Below, in pieces: positions 23,601-34,868 of a stretch of DNA of 64,000 nucleotides. A program made the position numbers and the translations under genes. Numbering within the stretch: position 1 is the first letter of the stretch; each line of letters opens with the position of its first letter. Under the pieces are notes generated by a model. That model did not search any database. It was given only the letters and a program-made list of their open reading frames with translations, and was not told the origin of the DNA. The DNA is from Magnaporthiopsis rhizophila (taxonomy: Eukaryota; Ascomycota; Sordariomycetes; Magnaporthales; Magnaporthaceae), in contig PYSS01000060.1 in assembly GCA_003049465.1 (NCBI GenBank), forward strand, positions 169,967-233,966. The letters are read 5' to 3'.

Positions 23601-24301
23601 GAGCAGCGGAGGGGCCTCGACGGTCTCGAGCGGGGCAAACGGGCCCCTGAGCTCAGGCGTGTCCAACACAACAGGGCGCTTTTTCAAGACCAGGTCCGGG
23701 AAGTCGACGTCGACGAAGACGGCTGACTCGCACAGGTCCGGGTAGCGAGTGAGGCACTGCCAGGGCAGCACGTCGCTGGTTTCATTACGAGATGTGTGAG
23801 ATGGGGACAGGACACACAGGGGAGAGAGCAGCAAGCGACTGACCTCCCGCACCCAAGATTGACCACCACTTTAGTTCTCCTCCCGGGGGCAAGAGGCGCG
23901 CTCAGGAAATCTCGCACCGCGCAGTCGATGAGGTGCATGCGAAGATGGTAACCGCGGTTGATGACAGGGGCCCGGCGCTGAAAACGCTTCACGAAATAGC
24001 GGAAGAAGTGAGGCTCGTCTGGGTAGTAGATCTTCTCAACGCTTCTTTTGGACGTGATGCTGCTGTTATTTGTCTGACGAGAAGAAAAAGGACAGTTGAG
24101 GATTGATTGGTACTTCTTTGGTCAAGGGTCGGAAGAGATAGAGAGGCGAGCACTCACGCCCATGACCTGATCGTCCCGTTTTGACGCCTGGCGCTTCTTT
24201 TCCGCGCTTTTTCCTACCCTCGCGCCTGAGGGCTTCGACGCCGCGGACGTCTGCTCGGCTTCCGCCATCTTGGGCCGACTTGGCTGTTTAGAATCCGCCA
24301 T
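20689..24301 (-). CDS. PPM2: tRNA wybutosine-synthesizing protein 4 (leucine carboxyl methyltransferase-like, kelch and JmjC)
   Basis: Six exons, 24158-24301, 23844-24073, 23414-23775, 22273-23327, 21509-22207 and 20689-21438, code for 1079 residues. The N-terminal third is a leucine carboxyl methyltransferase-like domain (TNNSSITSKRSVEK, RRAPVINRGY, AdoMet motif VVNLGCGSDVLPWQ). The middle is a kelch-like beta-propeller (repeats such as LLVGGRTSP, VLVFGGKTGP, LLAGGVNMSG). The C-terminal ~250 residues are a JmjC/cupin domain with HYD (~925-927) and a distal His (~999), the expected metal-ligand positions. In yeast this enzyme carries out the last steps of wybutosine formation at position 37 of phenylalanine tRNA, methylating and methoxycarbonylating the side chain. 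All exon joins restore family-typical segments across introns of about 65-86 nt. It shares a 375-nt divergent promoter region with GET5. Confidence 0.95.
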
Positions 24302-24676
24302 CTGGAAATTTCCTTTTTGGGGGGGGGGGGGTGTCGCATCACATGCCAGGGGTTAAAAGTGAGGCACATCGCCGTTGCTTGGCGATTTGGTGGAAGCACA
24401 GCTGGAATTTGATGCTGGGGCCTGATGCACGGCGCGAGGCCGCTAAGGGTTGTAGCCACAGCGGGCTGGGATGCCTGCCGAGAATTGATCTTCAGTGGGC
24501 TGGAGCTTGATGGCGGGGTCAAAGACTGCCCGTCCGTCCCACATTGATGGAGCGACATTTGACATTACTCCGTCCCAAATTCCAAATCCTGGCCTCAACC
24601 TTCGACACCTACCATCTTGCTGCCACACAACCACCACCAAGCATCCGCAGCACATTGTTTCGCAGCTTCGCCCGAC
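24302..24676. promoter_or_regulatory. shared divergent promoter region of TYW4 and GET5
   Basis: Only 375 nt separate the two start codons, so both promoters must lie here (inference from layout). It contains a run of 12 G at about 24319-24330. I recognise no specific factor site. Confidence 0.6.
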
Positions 24677-25385
24677 ATGGCCGAGGTCGCGTTCGCAAGC
24701 AGCTTCCTGTCGCAGCTGGACTCGCGGCCAACGAAGCTATCACCAGACCATGTCGAGGACCCGCGAAACTACCCTGCCCGGTCGGCCGTGAGTGATTGCT
24801 TCTTTTATCTAACACCCCTAACCACCATTTTTAGTCACTAACACTAGAATATCCAAAAAGTACATCATGCCACGCATGCCCAGACCCATGAGCAAACGCG
24901 CCCGCACCTCGAACCCAGGCCAGGAGCGCAGCGTGACCGTCACCCTGCGCTCGCTCCGCAACCCGCCCCTCGACATCAAGCTCACGTCGCAGCCACTGGG
25001 CACCTCGGTGCTCGACGTCCGGACCGCCGCCGCCGCCCAGGCCGGCCTGAGCCCGGACAAGGTCAAGCTGCTGCACAAGAAGAAGCCCGTGGCTGACAGC
25101 AAGGTCCTGCGCGACCTCGTGGCCGGCGACGGCGAGACCCTCGTCGAGTTTTCCGTCATGGTCCTGGGCGGCGGCACCGCTGCGGCCCCGAGGGCCGACG
25201 ACGGGGCGGACCAGGCTTCGACGAGTTCTGCGCCCACGGCACAGGGCGTCAGCGGCGCCGAGGCTGTGAAGAGCGAGGAGTTTTGGGTCGACCTCAGGGG
25301 CTTCTTGCTGCAGAGGGTACGCGACGAGAAGTATGCCGATGAGCTATTCAACACGTTCCGGAAAGGGTGGGAGGGCAAGTCATAA
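24677..25385 (+). CDS. GET5: Get5/Mdy2 ubiquitin-like protein of the GET pathway
   Basis: Exons are 24677-24787 and 24861-25385, coding for 211 residues. Three AG acceptors compete at the intron end; only the one giving ARSA-YIMPRMPRP keeps the frame with a normal branch site (CACTAACAC). The N-terminal ~45 residues match the Get4-binding segment of fungal Get5. A ubiquitin-like fold follows (VTVTLRSLRNPPLDIKL to LVEFSVMVLGG). After a disordered linker, the last ~40 residues (EEFWVDLRGFLLQRV to FRKGWEGKS) form the helical homodimerisation domain. Get5 works with Get4 and Sgt2 to hand tail-anchored membrane proteins to Get3 for insertion in the endoplasmic reticulum. Confidence 0.88.
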
Positions 25386-25933
25386 CGAAGCTACCCTGCC
25401 CCTTGGGACCCCAAGACCTTCTTGTCATATTGGACGGCCATGCACGTATTGGGTTGTGTAATCTTAAATGGACCTCCCTAATGATGCCAACGACTTTTAC
25501 GGCTTGAAAAAAGACGGGCCAAATGATGAATAGCAAAGTGAAACGTCGCCTGATAGAAGGAAATGGAATTACAGATCCGACTGTGGAGAGGAAGGTGACA
25601 GCACCCGATCATGGTTAAGAGGTTGTCGTTTTTCTCATTCATTCGAAATTGCGAATGCACTCATGGACGGTCTTTTCGGGGTGGCAGTTGGAGAGAACTT
25701 GAGCACCCCCGAGGGAAGGAGAGAGATCAAGACAAGAGGCTCCTTAGACAACTCGACCCAGGCATTCCTCTATCAGTTGCTACCCCCGCCTTTGACAATC
25801 ATTGTTGGCCCTGACAATCCTTCAACTCCTTCCCAAGCCACATCCATAGCTCTCTTCCGGCTCGCTTGATATGTGGGTGCAAAAGGTAAGCGGAAAAACA
25901 GATTGGAGTGCCCCCACGGGAGTAACAGCTACC
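25386..25933. other. convergent intergenic region
   Basis: 3' flanks of GET5 and cofilin. No gene is seen; polyadenylation signals of both genes should be here, though no clear consensus stands out. Confidence 0.55.
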
Positions 25934-27124
25934 TTAGGCCAGCCCCTTGCTGACTGCCTTGAGGACCGAGTCGTATTCAATATCGTCGGCGTCGTTGGCT
26001 TGCAGCTCATGAGCGATGCCGTTCAGCGAGCGCTTGAGGGCGTCCTTGGACGACGCGTAGACCATCTTGGGCTATATCGGGGAAATGTGTGAGCGGGACG
26101 TGGAGGCTGATGGCCCAGAGGCAAAGCGAGGGGAAAGAGGAAGAGGCTCGACCGAGACTAACCTTGATGCTGGCATCATCGGGGGACCAGGCGATGAAAG
26201 TGATCTTGTTCCTGCACGGTTATGATCGCATCAGTGTGTGCTCGGCGGTAATCTGCAATATGGCCGCCAGCGCGGGGCCGAGAGCGTGTGCAATCAACCT
26301 ACCTCTCACCCTCACCCGACGAAAGGTTATACTGGAAGTCGTAGACGGCGTAGCGGGGAGCCTTGCCAACGGCGCCCTGCCGGAAGGAAAGAAATTGAGG
26401 GTCAGCAAAAAGCCCCAAGCAACGCGCTATTCGTCACGTCACACGCAAGTAGCTGTCAGATCATGTCAGGATTTCTCGGGCGGTCTTACGGATGGCGACT
26501 TGATGGTGGCGTTGACGAGCTTGTCGCGGAAAGCCTCCCAGTCCTTGTTGTCTGAAGCCTCCTCGACGACAATTTCCTTGTTGTCGTCGGACAGCTTGAA
26601 GATGATGAACTTCAGGCTCTTGCCGAGCTTGAGCTCATTGTACTTCTCTATGCACTCCTGTGCAACGGTCGCTCTGAGAACAGTCCACGGAAGCGCAGTA
26701 AGCGCGCACGGTCATATGTTAGTTTATCGTCTTGGCGATCGTCGTCCGTATCCCCAGCAGCGGTGCAACGGACGGGGTTTAATGCAACTGGCAGTCCCGA
26801 AGCCACGCCCGCTCGGGCCGACCCCTCCTGATTGCCCCTTCGGCGCGGGCTGCTATTTCCTGGTGGGAGGCAGACCAGACGCACCCCCTTCCACGCAGTC
26901 CCTCTATGGCGCAGTCCCGGCGAGGCGTGGACGTCGCGGCGGGGAGTAGGGGGAGGCAATCATGGTCGGTGTCGGCGACGGGGAAAGGCTCGAGGTGGGG
27001 TCACGAGAGTCGCTACTAACCCGGATTGAGACTGGCAAACGGTGAGATTCGTTAGCACTGCAGAACAAAGAAAAACAGTGTCAAAGGGTCCCGAGCGAAG
27101 CAGAAGGAATGCAAAGCTCACCAT
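25934..27124 (-). CDS. COF1: cofilin / actin-depolymerising factor
   Basis: Six exons, 27122-27124 (only ATG), 27021-27031 (11 nt), 26490-26673, 26303-26376, 26163-26211 and 25934-26071, code for 152 residues, close to the family's usual length. The protein begins MSQSGATVAQECIEK and is one ADF-homology domain: KFIIFKLSDDNKEIVVEE, then APRYAVYDFQYN, then KITFIAWSPDDASIK. The long actin-binding helix follows (PKMVYASSKDALKRSL). The Ser after Met is the residue that is phosphorylated in animal cofilins. The protein binds ADP-actin and severs and recycles filaments in the cytoplasm and at endocytic patches. The start depends on an intron directly after ATG (GTGAGC donor), an arrangement like the early intron in other fungal cofilin genes. 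Confidence 0.95.
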
Positions 27125-28514
27125 ATTTGTGTGCGGTTTTGGGAGGGCGAGGCGTGAGGGAGAGGTGGAAGGCTTCCGCTGGGGTTCGCGGGAGAGAAAG
27201 TTTGCTGATAAGAAAACGGCAGCAGATTCTAGACTAGACCGCGGGCAGCGCGGGGTGGAGATCGGGTTGCTTTAGGTCAGCACTTTGTTGCTGCTAGCAT
27301 CAGTGTCTCTTTATGTGGCCCAAAGTTCTTCTCTGCCAGGCAAGATGGCGTGCGTGGGGAGAGTGTGTGCAGCGTGCAGAGAGCGGCGCGCAGCCTGATA
27401 GGGGCACGAGATGATCATGGTCGAGGAGGGGCCCAGAGCCGCCACTTGGAAATCGAGGCCAAAGCGGGGGACAGAGGAGGGACGGGGGTCCTGGCCAAGA
27501 ACACCGGCGAGGACCACGCCAGGCAGGCACGTACCGGTCGGTGGCGAGGGCGGAAATCGAGTCGCCGGTGAGTGTTCTGTCTCGACGAGATTTAGTGCTT
27601 GCTCGAAGGACGATGCAGCTGGGGGACCAGGCAGGGTAATTAAAGGGATTGGGGGTTGCGGTCGGAAGGCCAGGGAGGCTGAGGAGGGGTGTGGTGGGTT
27701 GGGCCGTTCCCAGCTTTTCAGCCTATGGCTTCGCGTTGATGGATGACCCGACCCCTTGGTGGGCTGTGCAGCTTGCCTGTGGTAGCTGCTTCTGTGGTTT
27801 GGTGGGGCAGAGTGCGCGCCAATTGGCGGGGTGGTGTTGTGTTGCTGCCGTCAATCTCGAGGTTGGCTGTGAGACGGCCAACCTCAGTTGCGACGATGGT
27901 AATTATCCCGACAAGCACATCTAACTGAAATCACCCCTTCCGCATGGTCACAATGCAGACCCCAGGTAGCCATCCCACATATTAGTGCACGACGACCAAG
28001 GACGCGTGTCGGGCCGCAGCAGCCTTCACGTCATGCCATCACTAAAGGATGGCGTCAGCCCAAAAAGGCAGCAGCTTTTTACCAAACGACTCGTCCATGG
28101 ATGGTAGCTATGTGCAAACGCTTGAGGTATCTCTTTTGTTCTCTGCCTGTTTTTCCTTTCTTTTCCTCCTAATCCGCACGACAGGCTATGGTACAATTCA
28201 CTGGCTAGGAGGCCCCGGTCAGGCAGAACCGTGCCCCTGGCTGGTGAGGGGATATAAGTAATAGGGGAGTCATCGCAAGACGTGAAAACGTGAAATAGAG
28301 GGGAGATGAAATCGCGCAGGAAGTGGCCGAAAATGAGAATCCGTCAACTCTAAACACCGGGTTACCTCCCATATACATGCAAGCATTCACGTAACCGCGT
28401 CCGGAGATGGTCGTTGTTGATACAAGGAAGCACGCGGGCTAGTCATCCCGCTGCTGCTGCTGCTGTGTAAGTCGGTCAGTCAGCCGCCGCATTGATTCGA
28501 TAACCGTGCACGCT
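27125..28514. other. intergenic, upstream of cofilin
   Basis: This lies between the cofilin start and the HSP60 stop, both on the minus strand, and should contain the cofilin promoter and leader. Open frames on both strands are low in complexity and unsupported. Confidence 0.5.
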
Positions 28515-28527
28515 TTACATCATGCCA

Positions 28528-28562
<35 letters not shown>

Positions 28563-30456
28563 ACCACCCATGGCGGGGCCCTTCTCCTCGGGAGCCTCGA
28601 CAATGGCAACCTCGGTCGTGCCGAGCAGCGATGCAACACCGCTGGCATCGAGGAGACCGGTCCGGACAACCTTGAGCGGGTCGACAATGCCGGCGTCGAT
28701 CATGTCCACGTAATCGCCCTTGGCGGCGTCGTAACCCTTGCGGAAGTCGGCGCCAAACTCGTCCATAAGCTTGCCGACGATCACGGAGCCCTCAAGACCG
28801 GCGTTCTCGACAATGGTCCGCGCAGGCCTGGTGATGGCGTTCTTGATGATGCTAACACCGAGCTGCTGGTCGAAGTTGGCAGGCTTGACGTTACCCAGAG
28901 CCTGGCTGGCAGCCTTCAGCAGGGCAGTGCCGCCACCAGGCAGGATGCCCTCCTCGACGGCGGCGCGCGTGGCGTTGAGCGCATCAACGAACCGGTCCTT
29001 CTTCTCGCCAACCTCAACCTCGGATGAGCCGCCGACCTTGATGACGGCAACACCACCCGAAAGCTTGGCAAGACGCTCCTGCAGCTTCTCCTTCTCGTAC
29101 TCGGAGGTGGTGGGGTCGGCCATGACGCCGCGAATCTGCTCACACCTCTGGGCAATGGCGTCTTTGCTACCCTCACCGTTGAGAACAATGGTGTCCTCCT
29201 TGGTGATGGTGATGGAGCCGGTGGAGCCGAGCAGGTCGACGGTAGCCTTCTCGAGCTTGACGTCGAGCTCGTCGGTGAAGACGGTGCCGTTCGTCAGCAC
29301 AGCGATGTCGCCCAGAATCGACTTGCGGTTGTCGCCAAAGCCGGGAGCCTTGACGGCAGCGACCTGGAGCTGGCCACGGAGCTTGTTCAGGATGCAGACG
29401 GCAAGGGCCTCGCCCTCAATGTCCTCGGCGATGATAACCAGTGGCCTGCGAAGCTGAGTCGAGATCTCAAGGGCAGGGATGATGTCCTGGACAGCCGAGA
29501 TCTTCTTCTCTGACAGCAGCAGCAGCGGCTTCTCAAACTCGACCTTCTGGGCCTTGGGGTCGGTAATGAAGTAGGGCGACACGAAGCCGCGGTCGAACCT
29601 CATGCCCTCGGTGACCTCAAGCTCGTCGTTCATGGTCTTGCCCTCCTTGACGGTGATAACACCCTCCTTGCCGACCTTCTCCATGGCGCTAGCAATCATC
29701 TTGCCGACGTGGACGTCGCCGTTGGCGCTGATGGTGGCAACCTGGGCAACCTCCTCGGCGCTCGTGATATCACGCTTCTGCTGGTGGAGGAAGTCGATGA
29801 CGGCGTCGACGGCGGTCTGGATGCCGCGGCGCAGGTCCATGGGGTTGCATCCGGCTGCGACGTTCTTGACAGTCTCGGAGAAGATGGCGCGGGCCAGGAC
29901 GGTGGCCGAGGTGGTGCCGTCACCAGCAACCTCGTTCGTCTTGTGGGCTACATCCTGCAGGAGCCTAGCGCCCAGGTTCTCGAACTTGTCCTTCAGAGTG
30001 ATTGCCTTTGCGACAGTAACGCCATCTAAGGCTTCGTCAACATGCCTGTCGGGTTCCTAGGGGCGGGGCGGGGCACATGTCTGGGGAGCACATACCCTTG
30101 GTGATCTTGGGGGAACCGTAGCTGGACTCGATCAGGACGTTGCGGCCCTTGGGCCCCAGCGTGGTCGACACGGCCTTGGCAAGAGTGTCGACACCGGCAA
30201 GGAGTGATGCGCGGGCCTCAACACCGAACTTGAGCTCCTATGCGTTGGTGGGGGGCAAGGTCAGCGATGCGCAGTTCGATCAGGACTGCCGAGCCAATAA
30301 CTTATAAATATTGCCCCAGGAAGCTGCGGGAAGATGCAACCCGTTCAGACTCACCTTGTGCGCAAACCGGACCTGCTGGGAGAGACCGGTATGGCGATAT
30401 TTTGCGGCCGACGACAGGACCGAGGCCCGCGTCCTGCTGCTTAGTGCGCGCTGCAT
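28515..30456 (-). CDS. HSP60: mitochondrial chaperonin HSP60 (group I)
   Basis: Exons are 30355-30456, 30096-30237 and 28515-30025, coding for 584 residues. The first exon is an Arg/Ser-rich mitochondrial targeting sequence (MQRALSSRTRAS, ending VRFAHK). Family motifs include VSTTLGPKGRNVLIE, AGDGTTSATVLARAI (ATP binding), the cpn60 signature AAVEEGILPGGG and the C-terminal Gly-Gly-Met repeat ending GGMM. It forms a double ring in the mitochondrial matrix that folds imported proteins with HSP10. Its start codon faces the Zn2Cys6 gene across about 1 kb. Long antisense frames over it are shadows. Confidence 0.98.
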
Positions 30457-31499
30457 TGTGTGTATTAAGGGTTATGTAGAAATAGAGAGACAGACGAAAC
30501 AAAGGGCCGCAAAAAAAGCAGAGCAAAAAAGGTGCTGCCACAGTGTGTTCGTGGAGACCAGAGGAGAGAGATGCGGGCGGGAGACGGGAGGTTAAAAAAA
30601 AAATTGCTTGCCGAGCAATGACGCTGTAGCTTCCCGATGTCCAATTCGGTGATAAAAAAAAAATTGTCGGTTTGCGCAGCTCTGGAAGCCGAGTGGGTGG
30701 GCGCTAATACCATATATGGACTAGCGCTGGGGCCCCGGTTCTTCTTCGAGATTCTGTGGGTCTTTGGCTTCCGAAGCCAAACGGGACGTTGAGAGCTGCA
30801 AATCTCAATTCCAGGGACTCGGTGTGGTTGACGATGTCGACCATGCAGGTCAGGAGACTGCCACCCACCTGGCGAACTCACGTAGAAGCTCACATTCTTG
30901 ATTCGGCCCCTGGTATCTCTGGTGTATGTATGCTCGGGTCTGCCCAACAGCTACACCACGCCCCGCAAGCCTAGCTTCCCCAAATCCGCGAAACGATGCA
31001 TCAAAATCTGCACCAGAAGTGATGGTGAAGAAGGGCCCCTCGCTGGCCTTTCTAGAATCGTCCATGGAGAAGGGGCAAATGGACCCGATCAAGACACTCA
31101 AAATCCCCACGCACTGCCCTGTTAATCAAGAGACCTAGGCGCGCCGACAGCACCCACATCTCGGCCGTGTAGGGTTACCTGTTGTTGGCCGGTCCGGGCC
31201 GTTTACTCCAAAGCGCCGGCCGGTCTGGGGGCGATGGCGCGGCTTAGAAGCAGAATAAAGGCGAATATTATGGGCACGGGCTTGCGTAGCGTTGATTTTC
31301 TGCACTTTTTCAAGGGTGTAAGACGAGCATGAAGATGACTTACTAAGCCGCCATCGCCGCGACTATAGATTCCAACTTTTATCGAACAGGCTGGCCTCGC
31401 CTTTACCACCAAATAGACAACTACTAAATAAACAAATGAACAGAGCTCAACCTAACGCCAGCGACTCAGTCAATCTGCAGTAGATACAGCCCTGCCACC
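30457..31499. promoter_or_regulatory. divergent promoter region between HSP60 and the Zn2Cys6 gene
   Basis: This 1,043-nt region must serve HSP60 and the transcription factor gene. It contains two runs of nine to ten A followed by TTG (near 30595-30607 and 30653-30666, about 60 nt apart), the ten-base palindrome CCATATATGG at 30710-30719 and a 19-nt interrupted palindrome at 30763-30781. I looked for classic heat-shock elements (alternating nGAAn and nTTCn) and saw only an imperfect match near 30742-30755. Confidence 0.5.
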
Positions 31500-33544
31500 A
31501 TGTCGGACCCCGAGCAGACCCAGGCCCTGGCCCGCCAGGCCTGCTCGACGTGCCGCCGGCAACGCCGCAAATGTACCCGCCAGCTCCCTTCCTGCCAGCT
31601 CTGTCTCAAGAACCGCCGTCCGTGCGAGTACCCCAGCGAGCCCGATTTGGTTCAGTCAGCAGTGTCCGACTCCCATGTAAGTCTTGCGCGATCGATGTCG
31701 CTCTGACTTTGATAATTGCCTGGAGGCCAGAGACCAACGAAAATCTGTCCGTCCAGCTGCCCCCTCGAGATCCCACCGTGGCCTTATTTTTCCTCGACTC
31801 GTACATGTTCGGCCGGAGGAGATCTGTGATCAATACGCCTCGCATCCATCCGCCACGTGAGATTCTCGAGCTTGTGGAGAACGTGGCCGATCTCCAGTCG
31901 GACGTCCTAGTATACTTTGCTGAGGCTCACCCTCTACTCCCCATAGGTTTGAGGCTTTCATATGACCCATGTCTTCGTTCCATAAGCTTAATTCCAGCTA
32001 GCTTGATGTCATCAATCGGCTTGGCTACTTGTACAACAAACTGGGCATCATATTCTAACCGTGAGCCGGCGCGGCATGTATCTCTTGCGTGCGCTCAGTC
32101 TCCAAGCTGAGAATGTTCCAGGAGCTGGCGTCCTCCAGCTCCCAGCCCCTGAAAGCCGATACCCAGGTCCTGCTGGTTGCGATGCGCCTTGCGTGTCGGA
32201 GCCTAGAAGGCCGCAGCACAGACGAGGCCGTCCAGGCATCGCTATACTGGAAGGCCAAGAGGGCTCTGAGCTTCCTCGAGGCGAACGGGCTTCTTTCCAT
32301 TCGGCTGCTGCAAGCTTTGCTTTTGGTGACGTACTACGAGATTTCCAATGCCATATATCCCGCCGCCTTCATGAGCGTGGCTGTTTGCGCAAGAGTGGGA
32401 CAAGCCATTGGAATCCACGACCACACGCGCGCACCTCAGATGTTTTCGGTTCGAAGTGAGCTGGCCTTCTCTGGGAGCCTCCTTGGCTCACCCTTACCTG
32501 CCCCATAAAAGTTTGATGTTAAGCTTCCCCATGCTTCTGTTACAGCTTCTTTGGTCGATCACGAAGAGGCCCGCCGAACTTGGTGGGCAGTCATTGTTCT
32601 CGACAGGTAGGAAGCCGCGTATGTTGGCACCACAAAACTCCTAGATCGCTGACCCTGCAACAACCGAAATCAGATATGTCACTATAGGACCCGAACATCG
32701 TCCGTTCTCGTGCCTTGACCCAAGTCCAGATGCCCTGTTGCCAATGGATGAAGGGTCCTGGGAGTCAGGGGTAGGCATACGGATCGCGCTTTGCTTCTAC
32801 ATCCCTCCCGGCTGTTTCTGAATGCGTACGGGATGAGCCTAACCATTAAACATATCCAGGAACCAAGGGTTCGCCCGTCCCTGGCAGTGTCAGCCGAGGT
32901 GGACAGCTCGGCATGCCCCTTCGCCCGCACATGTCAAGCAGCCAACCTGCTTTCCCGAGTCTTGCGGCACATCAACCAGCGGCCGGACGACTACAACGCT
33001 TACTACGCCGAGTCGATGATCCTCGCGCGCGCATCCACCGCCTTTACCTCGGCCGTGGCCCATGAGGCGGACCGGTTGAGCGACTCGCAGGCGGCACCGC
33101 TGCTGGCGGCGCTGGGTCTTGCCTACAGCACGCAGCTGGCGCTGTTTGACTCGCACAGCTGTGTCGAGTGTCTCAGCTTCGAGGGCGTCACGGGCATCCC
33201 CGGGCAGCTGAAGATGCAGCAGGTCGCGTTCGAGGGCCTCCTAAGCCTCAGCCCGGGGGTCATCTCCCTCGCCCGTCGCATCACGCGGCTGCTGGGCCCT
33301 GGCGGCGGCGTGCGTGCGGTGAGCCCCTTGGCCCTCGACTGCCTGTATCAGGCTGCCAAGCAGCAGGCGTGGTACTTTCGCGAGACGAGCAAGAGGGAAG
33401 TGTTTGATGACTCCAACACTATCAAGGAAGCGCTGCGAGCGGCCGGACAGATCCAGATCCTTGCGAGTGAGTACCATCCGACTTGTTTTTTCAGGAACGT
33501 TTCTATTATACGCAGCTCCAGACTGGCAACGCTTTCGATACTGA
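31500..33544 (+). CDS. Zn2Cys6 binuclear cluster transcription factor
   Basis: Proposed exons are 31500-31676, 31757-31946, 32099-32455, 32546-32606, 32674-32770, 32860-33466 and 33516-33544, giving 505 residues. The Zn2Cys6 finger is perfect: Cys15, 18, 25, 32, 35 and 42 with C-x2-C-x6-C-x6-C-x2-C-x6-C spacing. The middle homology region of fungal regulators follows (YFAEAHPLLPI-VSKLRMF, LLQALLLVTYYEIS, SLVDHEEARRTWW, LPMDEGSWESG, CPFARTCQAANLLSRVLRH). The intron joins restore these blocks exactly. The last exon is uncertain: other acceptors near 33549 give different short C termini. The target genes are unknown, since no metabolic cluster surrounds it. Confidence 0.88.
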
Positions 33545-34426
33545 CCTAGTGGCAAAGACGAATATCTCGCTATCTTGGAGGGGGATGACTTGCGGCTGGA
33601 AGGGTACGCCGTATAAGTCCAAGGGGACGTGAGCAGCGGCACCAGTGACCCGCTGCTGAGCTTTGAGGAGTTATATATCGTGGTGACATGTGGGTGTCTG
33701 ATAAGCAGAGCCGTTCCAATTCCACATTACGTTTCCTGATTTCCTTGAGAATGTACACTGTTCCTACCTTGGGCTTGCCGGATTTCCACGCTGTGAAAAT
33801 TTCCGTAAATAGTGGCGGAGGCGCTAGCGCATGCCAGTGGACCTTGCTATGATCAGGAGAATAAAGTTGAACACAGGACTATGCTCTCGCCTGCCTTCCT
33901 GCTTGTCAAGTGACAGAAAGTCTATCGCGGTAGCCATCAACTGGATAGCTAGCCGGGGCTATTGTAGCAACAGAGGGAATTTGATGGAGGGACTACTGTC
34001 GGCCTGGCTTTGACGATGCTACTCTCCCTATCAAATACACGGTTTCACTGCAATCGCCTCCTACGAGGAGCAACGGCAAGAGTAAAGGGGCCAAAAGAAA
34101 AAAAACTCCAGCGCCACTGCGCTCGCCCATCGACGGGCTTGCTGCTGGCCAAAGAAGCAAAAGAAGTCCGCTGCTAGCTCGACAGATGGCGCCATGGCTG
34201 TGAAGCAGCTTGAAACAAAAGAAAATAAGACAACAAGACGCAAAACACAAGGATAATGCGTCTGCTTTCTCCCGTCCTCGAAACACAACAAGAGGGTAGC
34301 TGGTAAGTTGTGGCTGCCTGCTTGGCAGCTCTAAGCACCTGCCTGATTCCAGAATAAAGAGGCTCACGAGGTGCTGACAATTCACCAGCCTTTGCTATTT
34401 CCTTGTTCTTTTGGTTTTTTTCTTTG

Positions 34427-34492
<66 letters not shown>

Positions 34493-34495
34493 CTN

Positions 34496-34526
<31 letters not shown>

Positions 34527-34868
34527 GCTTTTATAAGTTTTCCTTTGCTGGCCGGGCAGCCTACTCTACATCCAGGTCGGCTGTGTAATCTGACACGCTT
34601 GTCTGTGCCCCCTCGACAATCGGGAGAAGAAAAAGAGACTTCTCTGCGGTGCCCTCGATAATAGGGAGAAAAAAGAAAACTTCCTGCGCTCCCTCGACAG
34701 TAGGCAGAAGAAAAGGTGACTTCTCTGCGGCTCCGCCGACAATAGAGAGATAAAAAAAAGAGAAAGAAAACAGAGAAAGACGGAGCCGCTGGCTCCCCAA
34801 AGTTGTTGATCCCGAGTAAAACAAAGGAAATTCCACCAAAAAAAATTCCGAGCACTCATGAGCCTCAC
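33545..34868. other. intergenic, with a long poly-T tract and a degenerate repeat
   Basis: This lies between the 3' ends of two convergent genes. It includes a poly-T tract of about 95 nt (about 34431-34525) with one N at 34495, and a degenerate tandem repeat just after it. No gene is supported. Its long open frames are artefacts of the homopolymer. Confidence 0.6.
34605..34775. repeat. degenerate ~41-44-bp tandem repeat, four units
   Basis: Units begin with CCCTCGACAATxGGGAGAA-like sequence at about 34608, 34652, 34691 and 34733 and end in GACTTCTCTGCGG-like sequence. They diverge by substitution and small indels. The tract adjoins the poly-T run. Confidence 0.7.

Noticed and set aside
28738..29457. 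239-residue plus-strand open frame inside HSP60
   Set aside because: Antisense shadow of a certain gene; Ser/Thr-rich without motifs.
30720..30760. Heat-shock element in front of HSP60
   Set aside because: Only an imperfect AGAAT-CTCGA-AGAAG arrangement is present. The middle unit lacks TTC, so I do not call it.
34382..34855. Minus-strand open frame with a long poly-lysine stretch
   Set aside because: Created by the ~95-nt poly-T tract and a tandem repeat; no protein character outside low complexity.
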